Below are positions 16,877-24,342 of a DNA stretch of 41,358 bases, piece after piece (within the stretch, counting starts at the first letter, position 1; each line of letters begins with the position of its first letter). The stretch covers positions 3,441,091 to 3,482,448 of the forward strand of contig CP070700.1 in the NCBI GenBank assembly GCA_020349865.1, in the 5' to 3' direction. This DNA is from Desulfobacteraceae bacterium (lineage in GTDB: Bacteria; Desulfobacterota; DSM-4660; Desulfatiglandales; Desulfatiglandaceae). The translations under genes were made by a program, and so were the position numbers. Under the pieces are notes generated by a model. The model saw only the letters and a list, made by a program, of their open reading frames with translations. It was not told the DNA's origin and ran no database searches.

Positions 16877-17102
16877 GAATTCCTACATTCTCGTTTAGCA
16901 TCTCTTCGAGTGCCCTTGGTATATGCTGAACAATCTCCATCACCTGAGTGGCAGGGGTGGGTTTCGCATAATGCCCGGCAAGCCGATTCACCCTGGCGCC
17001 AATAATAGCGGCCTCTTCGACCTCAACGCCAGCCCCGACTAAACTGCGACAACCCCAGGCAGGGCGCAGACTGAAAAAGGGGAAAAAGTGATCATGAGAC
17101 AA
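16854..17102 (-). CDS. Unidentified small ORF upstream of the DUF1858-type gene
   Basis: An 82-codon frame opening with TTG and without a ribosome binding site. The sequence looks protein-like (EVEEAAIIGARVNRLAGHYA and VMEIVQHIPRALEEMLNENV) and its stop overlaps the start of the next gene by 11-23 bases, which is the pattern of coupled genes. I cannot name a family. It may instead be the surviving 3' end of a larger gene, since a stop codon lies a few codons upstream and the DNA beyond is much more A+T-rich. Confidence 0.4.
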   Translation of the reverse strand: MSHDHFFPFFSLRPAWGCRSLVGAGVEVEEAAIIGARVNRLAGHYAKPTPATQVMEIVQHIPRALEEMLNENVGIRERIYAL

Positions 17103-17556
17103 TGAAAGAATGGGATTTTATTTTTCGGCCTGACCCTGCCTACCGAACCCGGGTAGAATTTTTTATCGTACGTCAGGTAAAGCCGAAGAACAGATACATA
17201 GATGAGGTCCTAAAGTGGATAATTGAAAAATTTAGCGTTCAAAATATATTAAAAAAACCGATTTGTCAAACTGGAAATTACGATAGCAAAAATGCTTTAA
17301 ATAGGAAAAGCCGATTGAGGAGTAAAGTATGGCATTGATCTTCCCATCCCCCAGAAAAGTGTAGAACTATAATTTGTTAAACATAGTGGTCACAAGGATT
17401 GGGTTATGGCGGGAATTCTTTAGAATGGAGCACCTCATAACTGATCTAATTTGAACTTTAATGGGTATACAATTTTTTTGCTCTATGATGTAATATCAAA
17501 AGATACATCACTTCGACCAGGATTCAGGACAGTATTAGTCATTTTGCTCATTTGGT
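17103..17556. other. A+T-rich noncoding stretch before mnmA
   Basis: 454 bp, clearly richer in A+T than its surroundings. It holds a 78-codon frame (17102-17338) with no ribosome binding site, which I do not accept. It also holds an 11-residue frame at 17329-17364 (MALIFPSPRKV) with a strong GAGGAG at 17317-17322, perhaps the start of a lost gene. A 7-bp hairpin (TGATGTA 17486-17492, TACATCA 17514-17520) lies in the likely leader of mnmA. Confidence 0.4.
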
Positions 17557-18621
17557 ATGAAAATAAATCCTACATCAGTGGTGGTTGCCCTTAGCGGAGG
17601 AGTGGATAGTGCCGTCGCTGCTGCCTCGTTGAAAATGGCAGGGTGGGAGGTATGTGGCCTCCATTTTCTGCTTCCAGCACCGCATACAAGGGCAAAGGCG
17701 AGAATTAACAGAGCTGAACGGCTGGCCAATCATTTGGAGATTCCTTTACACGTATTGGATCTGAGAGAGATTTTCAGTCGGCAGGTGATTGATCCGTTTG
17801 TCGATGCCTATTTGAACGGGCTTACTCCCAACCCCTGTGTTTTGTGCAATCAATTGATCAAGTTTGAATATCTTATCCATTATGCAAAACAACACGAAAT
17901 TGATTACATTGCAACAGGTCACTATGCGAGGGTCAAAAAAGGATTTAAAAACCCCTATTGCGAACTATACAGGGGTGCAGACAGACGTAAGGAACAGTCC
18001 TATTTTCTTCACCGCCTCAACCAGTCCTTTTTGTTAAGAGCCATTTTCCCGTTGGGTGAGAGTAAGAAAGACGAGGTAAGAAAACATGCGCTTGAAACGG
18101 GTCTGCCTGTAAACAATATTGTCGAAAGTCAGGAGATTTGTTTTATTCCTGAGAATGATTATCGTTCCTTTGTTGAGAAAAAAAAGGGCCACGATGTGAA
18201 CAAACCGGGAAATATCACTGATAGTGATGGGCAGATACGTGGACAGCACACCGGTACCTTCAGATATACCATCGGCCAAAGACAGGGCCTTGGAATAGCT
18301 TCTTCTCGTCCCTGGTACGTAAAGGAAATAAGACCGCAGACAAACGAAGTGGTCATTGCAAGAAAAGATGCCCTTTATTCAACTAGGGTAGAGGCAGAAG
18401 AATTCAACTGGATCAGAGAGGTGCCTCCTTCAAAGGTTATGAAGGCACAAGCTCAGATCCGGTATCGGCATAAACCGGCGTTGGGTCAGCTCGAGGTCAT
18501 TTCTTCTGATAAGGTTAAGTTTATTTTTGATGAGCCGCAATGGGCTATTACTCCGGGACAGGCACTCGTCTGTTATGAGGGGGAACGTGTATTGGGCGGG
18601 GGATGGGTAAGGAAGGCATAA
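17557..18621 (+). CDS. mnmA: tRNA-specific 2-thiouridylase MnmA
   Basis: A 354-residue enzyme that thiolates U34 of tRNAs for Lys, Glu and Gln in the cytoplasm. The PP-loop is ALSGGVDS (residues 8-15). The catalytic cysteines are Cys97 in NPCVLCN and Cys195 in SQEICFIP, the positions expected from E. coli MnmA. TGHYARV and QSYFLHRL are family motifs, and the C-terminal beta domain ends AITPGQALVCYEGERVLGGGWV. ATG 17557 has only a poor ribosome binding site. It lies 22 bp before mtaB, another tRNA modification gene, so they are probably co-transcribed. Confidence 0.95.
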   Translation: MKINPTSVVVALSGGVDSAVAAASLKMAGWEVCGLHFLLPAPHTRAKARINRAERLANHLEIPLHVLDLREIFSRQVIDPFVDAYLNGLTPNPCVLCNQLIKFEYLIHYAKQHEIDYIATGHYARVKKGFKNPYCELYRGADRRKEQSYFLHRLNQSFLLRAIFPLGESKKDEVRKHALETGLPVNNIVESQEICFIPENDYRSFVEKKKGHDVNKPGNITDSDGQIRGQHTGTFRYTIGQRQGLGIASSRPWYVKEIRPQTNEVVIARKDALYSTRVEAEEFNWIREVPPSKVMKAQAQIRYRHKPALGQLEVISSDKVKFIFDEPQWAITPGQALVCYEGERVLGGGWVRKA

Positions 18622-18643
18622 GGCGCTCTTTTACAGTTCAGTT

Positions 18644-19948
18644 ATGGAGAAGCTATTCAAAATCATAACCCTTGGATGTAAGGTGAATCAGTATGAATCC
18701 GCCTATGTGAAGGATGCTCTGGCCCGCGCAGGATGGCATCAGGCAATCAATGGAGAAAGGCCTGATGTTTGTGTTATTAACACGTGCATCGTCACTCAGA
18801 AGGCCGCGCACCAGTCGAGGCAGGAGATCCGAAAGGCCATCAAGGAGAACCCGCAGGGAATGATTGCCGCTATTGGTTGTTATGCACAGGTTTTCCCCGA
18901 CGAGCTTTCAGAGATACAGGGAATTGGGCTGATCGCAGACAATACTGTCAAAGGAAAAGTCCCTGATCTGATTTTGAAGCTTGCCGGTACAGGAAAAAGA
19001 AAGGTTGCGTTAAATGACTTTGAGCCCGGGATGCCCTTTGAGTTCCTCCCTTTAAATCATTTCCCGGATCGAACACGAGCCTATTTGAAGATCCAGGATG
19101 GGTGTCAGTCCTTTTGCAGCTATTGCATTGTCGCCTTTACACGGGGACATTATAGAAGCCTTGCCCTTGAAAAGGTCCTGTCCATGCTCGAGTCTTTCGC
19201 ATGCCAGGGATACAAAGAGACCGTCCTAACGGGGATTCATCTTGGAAAGTATGGTGTTGATTTGGCAGGAGAGATGAATCTAAAGCGTCTGCTTCGCGCT
19301 ATCGGAAAAGAAGGCTTTCCAACCCGTATAAGGCTGAGCTCCCTTGAGCCCAATGAAATCGACACAGGTCTTATTGAAATAGTTGCCACTGAACCATGGC
19401 TCTGCCGGCATTTTCATATACCACTTCCGAGTGGTGATGACGTGATTTTGACAAAAATGAATCGACTCTACACGAGTAGAGAGTTTGCTCATGTTATCGA
19501 ATCCATTCATGCCAGAATCCCCCTTGCAGCAATCGGCGTTGATGTCATGGCCGGATTTCCGGCAGAAGATACCGTGGCACATGAAAACACATGTTCCTTA
19601 ATCAAAGATCTACCTGTTTCCTATCTCCATGTATTTCCTTTTTCACGCCGATCCGGAACTGCCGCGGCGGTCTTTAGCGGCCAGGTTGATCCTGCCTTAA
19701 TAAAGGAAAGGGCCAAAAAGCTTAGAGAAATTAGCCGACGGAAAAGGCTCTCTTTTTATTGCAGTTGTTTGAAAAAAGAGTTCCAGGTACTTGCTGAAAG
19801 GTGGTATTCAGAAGAAAAGAAGATGATGAAGGGTATAAGCGATAACTACCTGCCGGTTGTTTTTCCCTCGTCTCAAGACTCAAGAAACCAGGTTATTCGC
19901 GTACGCATGGAGAGGGTAGAGAATAATATAGTGATTGGTTCGGTTTAA
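18644..19948 (+). CDS. mtaB: tRNA t6A37 methylthiotransferase MtaB
   Basis: A 434-residue radical-SAM methylthiotransferase. The N-terminal UPF0004 domain (ITLGCKVNQYESAYV, NTCIVTQKA, IGCYAQ) holds three Cys for one cluster, and CQSFCSYC (near residue 152) is the CxxxCxxC radical-SAM cluster site. GCKVNQYES and the ATP-free layout fit MtaB (t6A to ms2t6A at position 37) better than MiaB or RimO, because MtaB-type proteins begin with GCKVNQYE. The C-terminal TRAM-like part is present but short. It follows mnmA closely and is convergent with the nicotinate phosphoribosyltransferase gene 48 bp away. Confidence 0.92.
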   Translation: MEKLFKIITLGCKVNQYESAYVKDALARAGWHQAINGERPDVCVINTCIVTQKAAHQSRQEIRKAIKENPQGMIAAIGCYAQVFPDELSEIQGIGLIADNTVKGKVPDLILKLAGTGKRKVALNDFEPGMPFEFLPLNHFPDRTRAYLKIQDGCQSFCSYCIVAFTRGHYRSLALEKVLSMLESFACQGYKETVLTGIHLGKYGVDLAGEMNLKRLLRAIGKEGFPTRIRLSSLEPNEIDTGLIEIVATEPWLCRHFHIPLPSGDDVILTKMNRLYTSREFAHVIESIHARIPLAAIGVDVMAGFPAEDTVAHENTCSLIKDLPVSYLHVFPFSRRSGTAAAVFSGQVDPALIKERAKKLREISRRKRLSFYCSCLKKEFQVLAERWYSEEKKMMKGISDNYLPVVFPSSQDSRNQVIRVRMERVENNIVIGSV

Positions 19949-19996
19949 TAATGGTATATCCTATCGTAATAAGGTTGTCGGAAACAATGAGCAGGC

Positions 19997-21457
19997 TCAC
20001 ACTTCTGAGACCGCCATTTCCGTTTTCGCGGCCTGTCGCAGGAGGCGCTGTTTGATTCTGAACAGAGAAGGGCTGAGACTTACATGATAGGTATGTGGGT
20101 TATGGAAACGTTTATATGCGGCATCAAGTTGTTTTAAGTTTTTAAGGGTATTTTCTCGGATCGCGTGAACTGTTGGATTATCGTAGACCAGCTTACTTTT
20201 TTGAAAAATGGGCACCATTAACTCCTTTTTCTTAAAGCGCCTGGGATAGGTCTTGAACACATAAGGAAACATGGGATGATATGCACGAAACGAACGCCCT
20301 TTAGGAATACGTTCCCCATCCAGAAAAAGTACATCACCCCGCATCAGGCCCTTTTGATCGTACATTCTCACAACCTTCTTACGGCCAGGATTGGTGATTT
20401 TTCCGGGATTATCCGACCGCTTAATCTTGGGTACCATTCTCTCCCCACCATCATCCAGAGCCGTTAGCTTATAGACCCCCCCAAGGGCAGGGCACGAGAA
20501 GGAGGTAACCAGCCGCGTACCCACGCCCCATAAATCCACACGTGCTCCCTGTCGCTTGAGGGTTTCCACAATCCATTCGTCAAGATCGCTGGAGGCCACG
20601 ATGGCCGCATCCGGAAAGCCTGCCTTGTCCAGCATTCGCCGGGCCTCCTTACTCAGGTAGGCCAAATCGCCGCTGTCCAGACGGATACCCCAGAGTTCAT
20701 GGCCTTTTTCCCTTAGCTCCTGCCCCACCTGGATGGCGTGTGGCACACCACTGCGGAGGGTATCGTAGGTATCGGCCAGAAGGAGACATGAGTTTGGGTA
20801 GACTTCTGAGTAAGCGCGGAAGGCATCCAACTCATGTGGGAAGCTTTCGACCCAGGAGTGGGCGTGGGTCCCGCGCACCGGTATCCCATACAGACGTCCC
20901 GCAAGGACATTGGAAGTGCCATCAACACCGCCGATATAAGCGGCACGAGATGCCATCAAAGCGCCATCAGGACCGTGGGCCCTTCGCAGGCCGAAATCGA
21001 TTACGGGATCCCCGTTGGCCGCCCAACAAACCCTTGCCGCTTTGGTGGCGATGAGCGTCTGAAAATTCATTACATTGAGCAATGTGCTTTCTATGATCTG
21101 GGCCTCGGGTAATGGCGCCGTCACCCGGATCAAGGGTTCGTGGGGGAAGACTACCGTCCCCTCAGGAACGGCCCAAAGATCCCCCGTAAATTTGAAGTTT
21201 TTCAGGTATGTTAGGACCTCCTTGGGAAAGATTCCCAGTGCTTCTAGATAGGATAAGTCTTCCTGGGTGAACTTAAGTCGCCGTATATAGTCAATAACAT
21301 CTTCCAGGCCAGCCAGCACACAGTAGCCTCCTTCATCAGGAATACTACGAAAAAAATAGTCGAAATTAGCCCACTGGTCCTTCTTACCCTCTGAGACATA
21401 TCCCCCCACCATGGTGAGTTGATATAAATCGGTCTGCAACGCCCACTTGGACCACAT
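19997..21457 (-). CDS. pncB: Nicotinate phosphoribosyltransferase
   Basis: A 486-residue enzyme of NAD salvage that makes nicotinate mononucleotide from nicotinate and PRPP. The opening ALQTDLYQLTMVGGYVSEGK is diagnostic. DFGLRRAHGPDGALMASRAAYIGGVDGTSN carries the phosphate-binding residues and GTHAHSWVESFPHELDAF contains the family histidine. The length fits the larger bacterial type. No associated regulator is near. The region before the start includes a diverged copy of the type C repeat at 21514. Confidence 0.94.
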   Translation of the reverse strand: MWSKWALQTDLYQLTMVGGYVSEGKKDQWANFDYFFRSIPDEGGYCVLAGLEDVIDYIRRLKFTQEDLSYLEALGIFPKEVLTYLKNFKFTGDLWAVPEGTVVFPHEPLIRVTAPLPEAQIIESTLLNVMNFQTLIATKAARVCWAANGDPVIDFGLRRAHGPDGALMASRAAYIGGVDGTSNVLAGRLYGIPVRGTHAHSWVESFPHELDAFRAYSEVYPNSCLLLADTYDTLRSGVPHAIQVGQELREKGHELWGIRLDSGDLAYLSKEARRMLDKAGFPDAAIVASSDLDEWIVETLKRQGARVDLWGVGTRLVTSFSCPALGGVYKLTALDDGGERMVPKIKRSDNPGKITNPGRKKVVRMYDQKGLMRGDVLFLDGERIPKGRSFRAYHPMFPYVFKTYPRRFKKKELMVPIFQKSKLVYDNPTVHAIRENTLKNLKQLDAAYKRFHNPHTYHVSLSPSLFRIKQRLLRQAAKTEMAVSEV

Positions 21458-21513
21458 GTAAAATGCCTCCTATATCTAAATAAGTGCTTGATAGTAATTA
21501 ATGCCAATCCATA

Positions 21514-21570
21514 AATGGCTATTTTCTCTCCGAACCGTAGGGTCTACGAGCCTGAGGCCACAATATCGGC
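21514..21570 (+). repeat. Partial copy of repeat type C
   Basis: 57 bases that match the complement of 28034-28090 with five differences. They encode on this strand MAIFSPNRRVYEPEATISA. Similarity continues only weakly beyond 21570, and the terminal repeat seen in the other copy is not intact. It lies upstream of pncB, before the kptA-like gene ends. Confidence 0.65.
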
Positions 21571-21649
21571 ACCTGCCTTGTGGAAGGCGAAGCCTATTAT
21601 AGCTGCTTTTCTAGAATTGAAAAAGGTATTTGAGTGGTCCTTCACTTAT

Positions 21650-22441
21650 TCAACGCCGTTTACCTCTTCTTATCTTTCTGGCATCTTCTTTCCATCCTTT
21701 GCGTTTTTTCCCTTTTGCCTTTCGATGGGGGTCAGGGTCCCTGAATGGATCCAGGGAAAAGGTGCCATATGTTAAAGCAGCTTGTCTCGACATGGTCTTT
21801 TCTTTTATTGCTTCCGATTCTCTGCCACTGTCAAGTATTTCCTTGGGAACGGGCGGTCCAGTGATAAATTTGGCAGGAATCTCATGACTTAAGAAAAGCT
21901 TGCCAAAAGCATAGAAGAAAACCCCCTTGCTTTGGGCAGAAGAAGCCATAATTTCTATCAATACCGGCTTTTGATCACGACGTTTGCCAATTCGTTCGGC
22001 CATTTCTTGATCAGGTGACAGGACCAGATATTTTCCCTGGCCCGATCTGAGGCCCTTTTCCATAACAACAGGATGAGCCTTTCTCCTTACCGGTGTAAAG
22101 AGTAGCTTCGAGAGTGTCTGATCTGCTTTTTCAATATCAAACCGCCAACGTCTCTCCGCGGTCCTGATCGTATTATCGCCAGGTTGGAACAGATGCCTAT
22201 CTTTTCCCAACAGTACTTCATTTATGTGAGATCGCCTCACGTAATGCCAACCCGGTTCTTCATGGATGGCTTGAATCAGTTCCTTGTAAGTGACGAAACC
22301 GCTGCTGTCAGGCACAATACCGAATTCATCCGGTCTATGGCCAAGCATATAGACTAGAAGCCTGCTCAGATTATCAACTTTGAATTGATGATTGCGTTTT
22401 CCCAGAATAGAACTCCTTAAGAATAAGGGTTCATCTCTCAC
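21650..22441 (-). CDS. Divergent KptA/Tpt1-like protein
   Basis: A 263-residue protein. Residues about 12-75 match the N-terminal winged-helix domain of RNA 2'-phosphotransferases (LSRLLVYMLGHRPDEFGIVP..GFVTYKELIQAI). Residues about 100-205 match the NAD-binding domain (VMEKGLRSGQGKYLVLSPDQEMAERIGKRR, VLIEIMA, GVFFYAFGKLFLSHEIPAKFI). KptA removes a 2'-phosphate from RNA using NAD. Here, however, LRHxP reads LGHRP, the QGHS segment reads ERRW and the HGT segment reads FTP, so activity may be altered or lost. A basic, low-complexity tail (KAKGKKRKGWKEDARK) ends the protein and could bind nucleic acid. Family is clear; function is not. Confidence 0.82.
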   Translation of the reverse strand: MRDEPLFLRSSILGKRNHQFKVDNLSRLLVYMLGHRPDEFGIVPDSSGFVTYKELIQAIHEEPGWHYVRRSHINEVLLGKDRHLFQPGDNTIRTAERRWRFDIEKADQTLSKLLFTPVRRKAHPVVMEKGLRSGQGKYLVLSPDQEMAERIGKRRDQKPVLIEIMASSAQSKGVFFYAFGKLFLSHEIPAKFITGPPVPKEILDSGRESEAIKEKTMSRQAALTYGTFSLDPFRDPDPHRKAKGKKRKGWKEDARKIRRGKRR

Positions 22442-22761
22442 CCATTAACCAAAAAGGTCTTCAATGAGAATAGGCCCTTGACTCATAGGCACGGCGCCTC
22501 GGATGTCTCACAGCGGCAAGAACCTGCACTTCGGAGAAAAGCAGGGCCAGGGGCCAGACCGAAGCCCCGGCGCAGTATGAAGAGCCGCAGTCTCCATAGA
22601 GTGCCTAAGTTCATCACCATTTTTGTAACTCGTCAATAGGTAATCGCTTAATGAGGGGTTTCCATCCTTGACTTTGTGGATTGGGCAAGGGTAAAAGAGA
22701 GAGCGATTTTGAAGGAAGGAAGTTATGTCACTGAAACGGCCTTTGAAAGGGGTTTGCTGAT
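22442..22761. other. G+C-rich noncoding stretch between kptA-like and prmA-like genes
   Basis: 320 bp. The section 22490-22620 is markedly richer in G+C than the flanks and can form paired stretches: CTTCGG near 22533 with CCGAAG near 22560, and GGGG with CCCC around GGCCAGACCGAAGCC. A 142-codon frame on the minus strand runs through it into the prmA-like gene and is not credible. It may be a dispersed repeat or a structured RNA. Promoters for both flanking divergent genes must also lie here; I could not pick one. Confidence 0.4.
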
Positions 22762-23628
22762 TTGGACGGAGGTTATGAGGAAAAGACAAGCACCATGGCC
22801 GGTCCCTATCAGGACCTTTATATCTACCTGGTTGAGGGCCTGATAAAGAAAAGGGATGAGCACTATCTTGGAACCGAATTTCTCGGCAATTGGTTAGAAG
22901 AGGGTACTTCTTTTCTATTTTTCGCAAGGCCTTCATCAGATGTGCTGAACCGACTGCTCAAAATGCGGCCGGGGCTTGAGGTGATTGAAGACTTTCACTT
23001 TACTTACGAACAGTGGCAAGGTGGAAGTCTGAAGTCATTAAAGGTTGATGATTTTATAATTCTGCCCCCTTGGGAGGAGGCAGAGCCAAGTGAAAAAGAA
23101 ATCCAGATCATTCTGGACCCCGGGGTAGTTTTTGGCAATGGCCTCCATCCGACCACGAGGGATTGTTTAAGGGCACTTGCGTATGCTGAACGAAAAAGAC
23201 CCTTTGACCGCGTGCTGGATTTGGGATCGGGCACTGGTATCCTATCATTGGCCGCCGCGTTTTTGGGTGCGGAAAAGGTACTCGCTGTTGATCTCAACCC
23301 CCTTTGTGTCAAAACGACGGACAATAATGTCCAACTCAATTGCCTTGACGGGATCATCCGGGTAATTGAAGGATCGGCAGAGAATTATGTAAATGAACCT
23401 GCAGATTTAGTGATCGCTAATATTCATAAGGAGATAATCGAAAGGCTCCTGCAAGGAAAAAATTTTCAGAAAATGGACAGAGTTATCATTTCAGGGCTGA
23501 TGAGAAGTCAGCATCGAGAAGTCAAGGCACAAATGGGAAGACATGGCTTCCATATTCTCCGTGAATGGGACCATGATATGACCTGGTTCACGATGCTGGC
23601 GGAAAATGGAAAATCTAAATGCCTGTAG
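22762..23628 (+). CDS. PrmA-like ribosomal protein L11 methyltransferase
   Basis: A 288-residue SAM-dependent methyltransferase. The PrmA signature DPGVVFGNGLHPTTRDCL (usual form DPGxAFGTGxHPTT) lies near residue 118, the SAM-binding VLDLGSGTGILSLAAA near 150, AVDLNPLCVKTT next, and VIANIHKEII is the post-SAM loop. PrmA methylates ribosomal protein L11. The first 100 residues are unlike the typical N-terminal domain, so a different substrate is possible. The start is uncertain: TTG 22762 (AAGGGG upstream) or ATG 22795. It overlaps the thioesterase gene by 10 bp. Confidence 0.85.
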   Translation: MDGGYEEKTSTMAGPYQDLYIYLVEGLIKKRDEHYLGTEFLGNWLEEGTSFLFFARPSSDVLNRLLKMRPGLEVIEDFHFTYEQWQGGSLKSLKVDDFIILPPWEEAEPSEKEIQIILDPGVVFGNGLHPTTRDCLRALAYAERKRPFDRVLDLGSGTGILSLAAAFLGAEKVLAVDLNPLCVKTTDNNVQLNCLDGIIRVIEGSAENYVNEPADLVIANIHKEIIERLLQGKNFQKMDRVIISGLMRSQHREVKAQMGRHGFHILREWDHDMTWFTMLAENGKSKCL

Positions 23629-24110
23629 AAGAAAGGGTTAAAATCCAAAAACTTCAAGGTTATCATTGCTTTGCCTGCGGAACGGCCAATCCCATTGGAT
23701 TGAATTTGCAATTTTATCGACTCGCAAATACCGTTTGTTCCGATATTACCTTGGGAAAAAATCATGTGGGGTGGGAAAACGTGGCACACGGGGGAATAGT
23801 ATCTACCATGCTTGACGAAGTTATGTCCTGGACGATTATGTATTTTAAAAAGATATTTCTGGTAACCAGGAAAATGGAGGTAAAGTACATAAGGCCCGTG
23901 TTGATCGGGACACCATTGGTAATTAAGGGAGAGGTTATGGACGACTCAAAACCTCCCAAGATAAGGGCAAGAGCAGATATTCGGGATGATAAAGGCCATC
24001 TCCTTGTTAAAAGTATTGGGGAGTTTGTTGAACTCCCCGAGGAAAAGCTTTCTTCAGTCCCTGAAAAGTTAAAAAAAGAAATGCTCCTATTATTTGCGAA
24101 TTTTGAATAA
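23619..24110 (+). CDS. PaaI-type hotdog thioesterase
   Basis: A 163-residue hotdog-fold protein likely to hydrolyse an acyl-CoA. The motif HGGIVSTMLDEVMSW (near residue 57) is the helix and catalytic region of PaaI-type thioesterases. CFACGTANPIGLNL near the N-terminus is common to a subgroup of this family. The start ATG 23619 lies inside the end of the methyltransferase gene, so the two are probably translated together. There is no hint of the acyl substrate. Confidence 0.88.
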   Translation: MPVEERVKIQKLQGYHCFACGTANPIGLNLQFYRLANTVCSDITLGKNHVGWENVAHGGIVSTMLDEVMSWTIMYFKKIFLVTRKMEVKYIRPVLIGTPLVIKGEVMDDSKPPKIRARADIRDDKGHLLVKSIGEFVELPEEKLSSVPEKLKKEMLLLFANFE

Positions 24111-24237
24111 TTCACCAGAAAGCTCTCAAGATTTCAGCAACTTAGCGCTTTGAAAAAATCATTATCGGATTATCGGGCTTTTTTTACACTATATTTACAA
24201 AACTCTATTACGTAAGTTTTTTGTTTCTTGGAAAAAT

Positions 24238-24342
24238 CCGCCCTCTGGGCGGGGTAAGAATCTCCAGAAAAGCTGGATGGGGAAACCAAAGCCGCGTCCT
24301 CGTAATTGTGTATTCTTTATGTTTGCAGGAGGTATCGGGTAT
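24238..24342 (+). promoter_or_regulatory. Possible structured mRNA leader of the antiporter gene
   Basis: The leader contains a strong hairpin (CCGCCC 24238-24243, GGGCGG 24247-24252) and a second (CCAG 24264-24267, CTGG 24273-24276). It ends with CCTC at 24298-24301 that can pair with GAGG (329-332 in 24329-24332), part of the ribosome binding site. Short matches (AAAGCC, then AGGTATCGGGT) recall a GEMM-I c-di-GMP riboswitch, but the rest of that core does not fit. A regulatory leader is plausible; a named class is not established. Confidence 0.3.

Noticed and set aside
17102..17338. 78-codon plus-strand frame in the A+T-rich region
   Set aside because: No ribosome binding site, no recognisable sequence, and located in A+T-rich DNA where chance frames are common.
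22508..22936. 142-codon minus-strand frame
   Set aside because: It runs antisense through the prmA-like gene and the noncoding stretch, has no recognisable motif and an odd composition.
24277..24342. Upstream ATG extending the antiporter by 22 residues
   Set aside because: It lacks a ribosome binding site and would hide the signal-peptide-like start at 24343, which has GGAGG.
24238..24342. Firm call of a GEMM-I riboswitch
   Set aside because: Only short fragments match. The GGGACGCAAAGCC core and GNRA tetraloop are not present.
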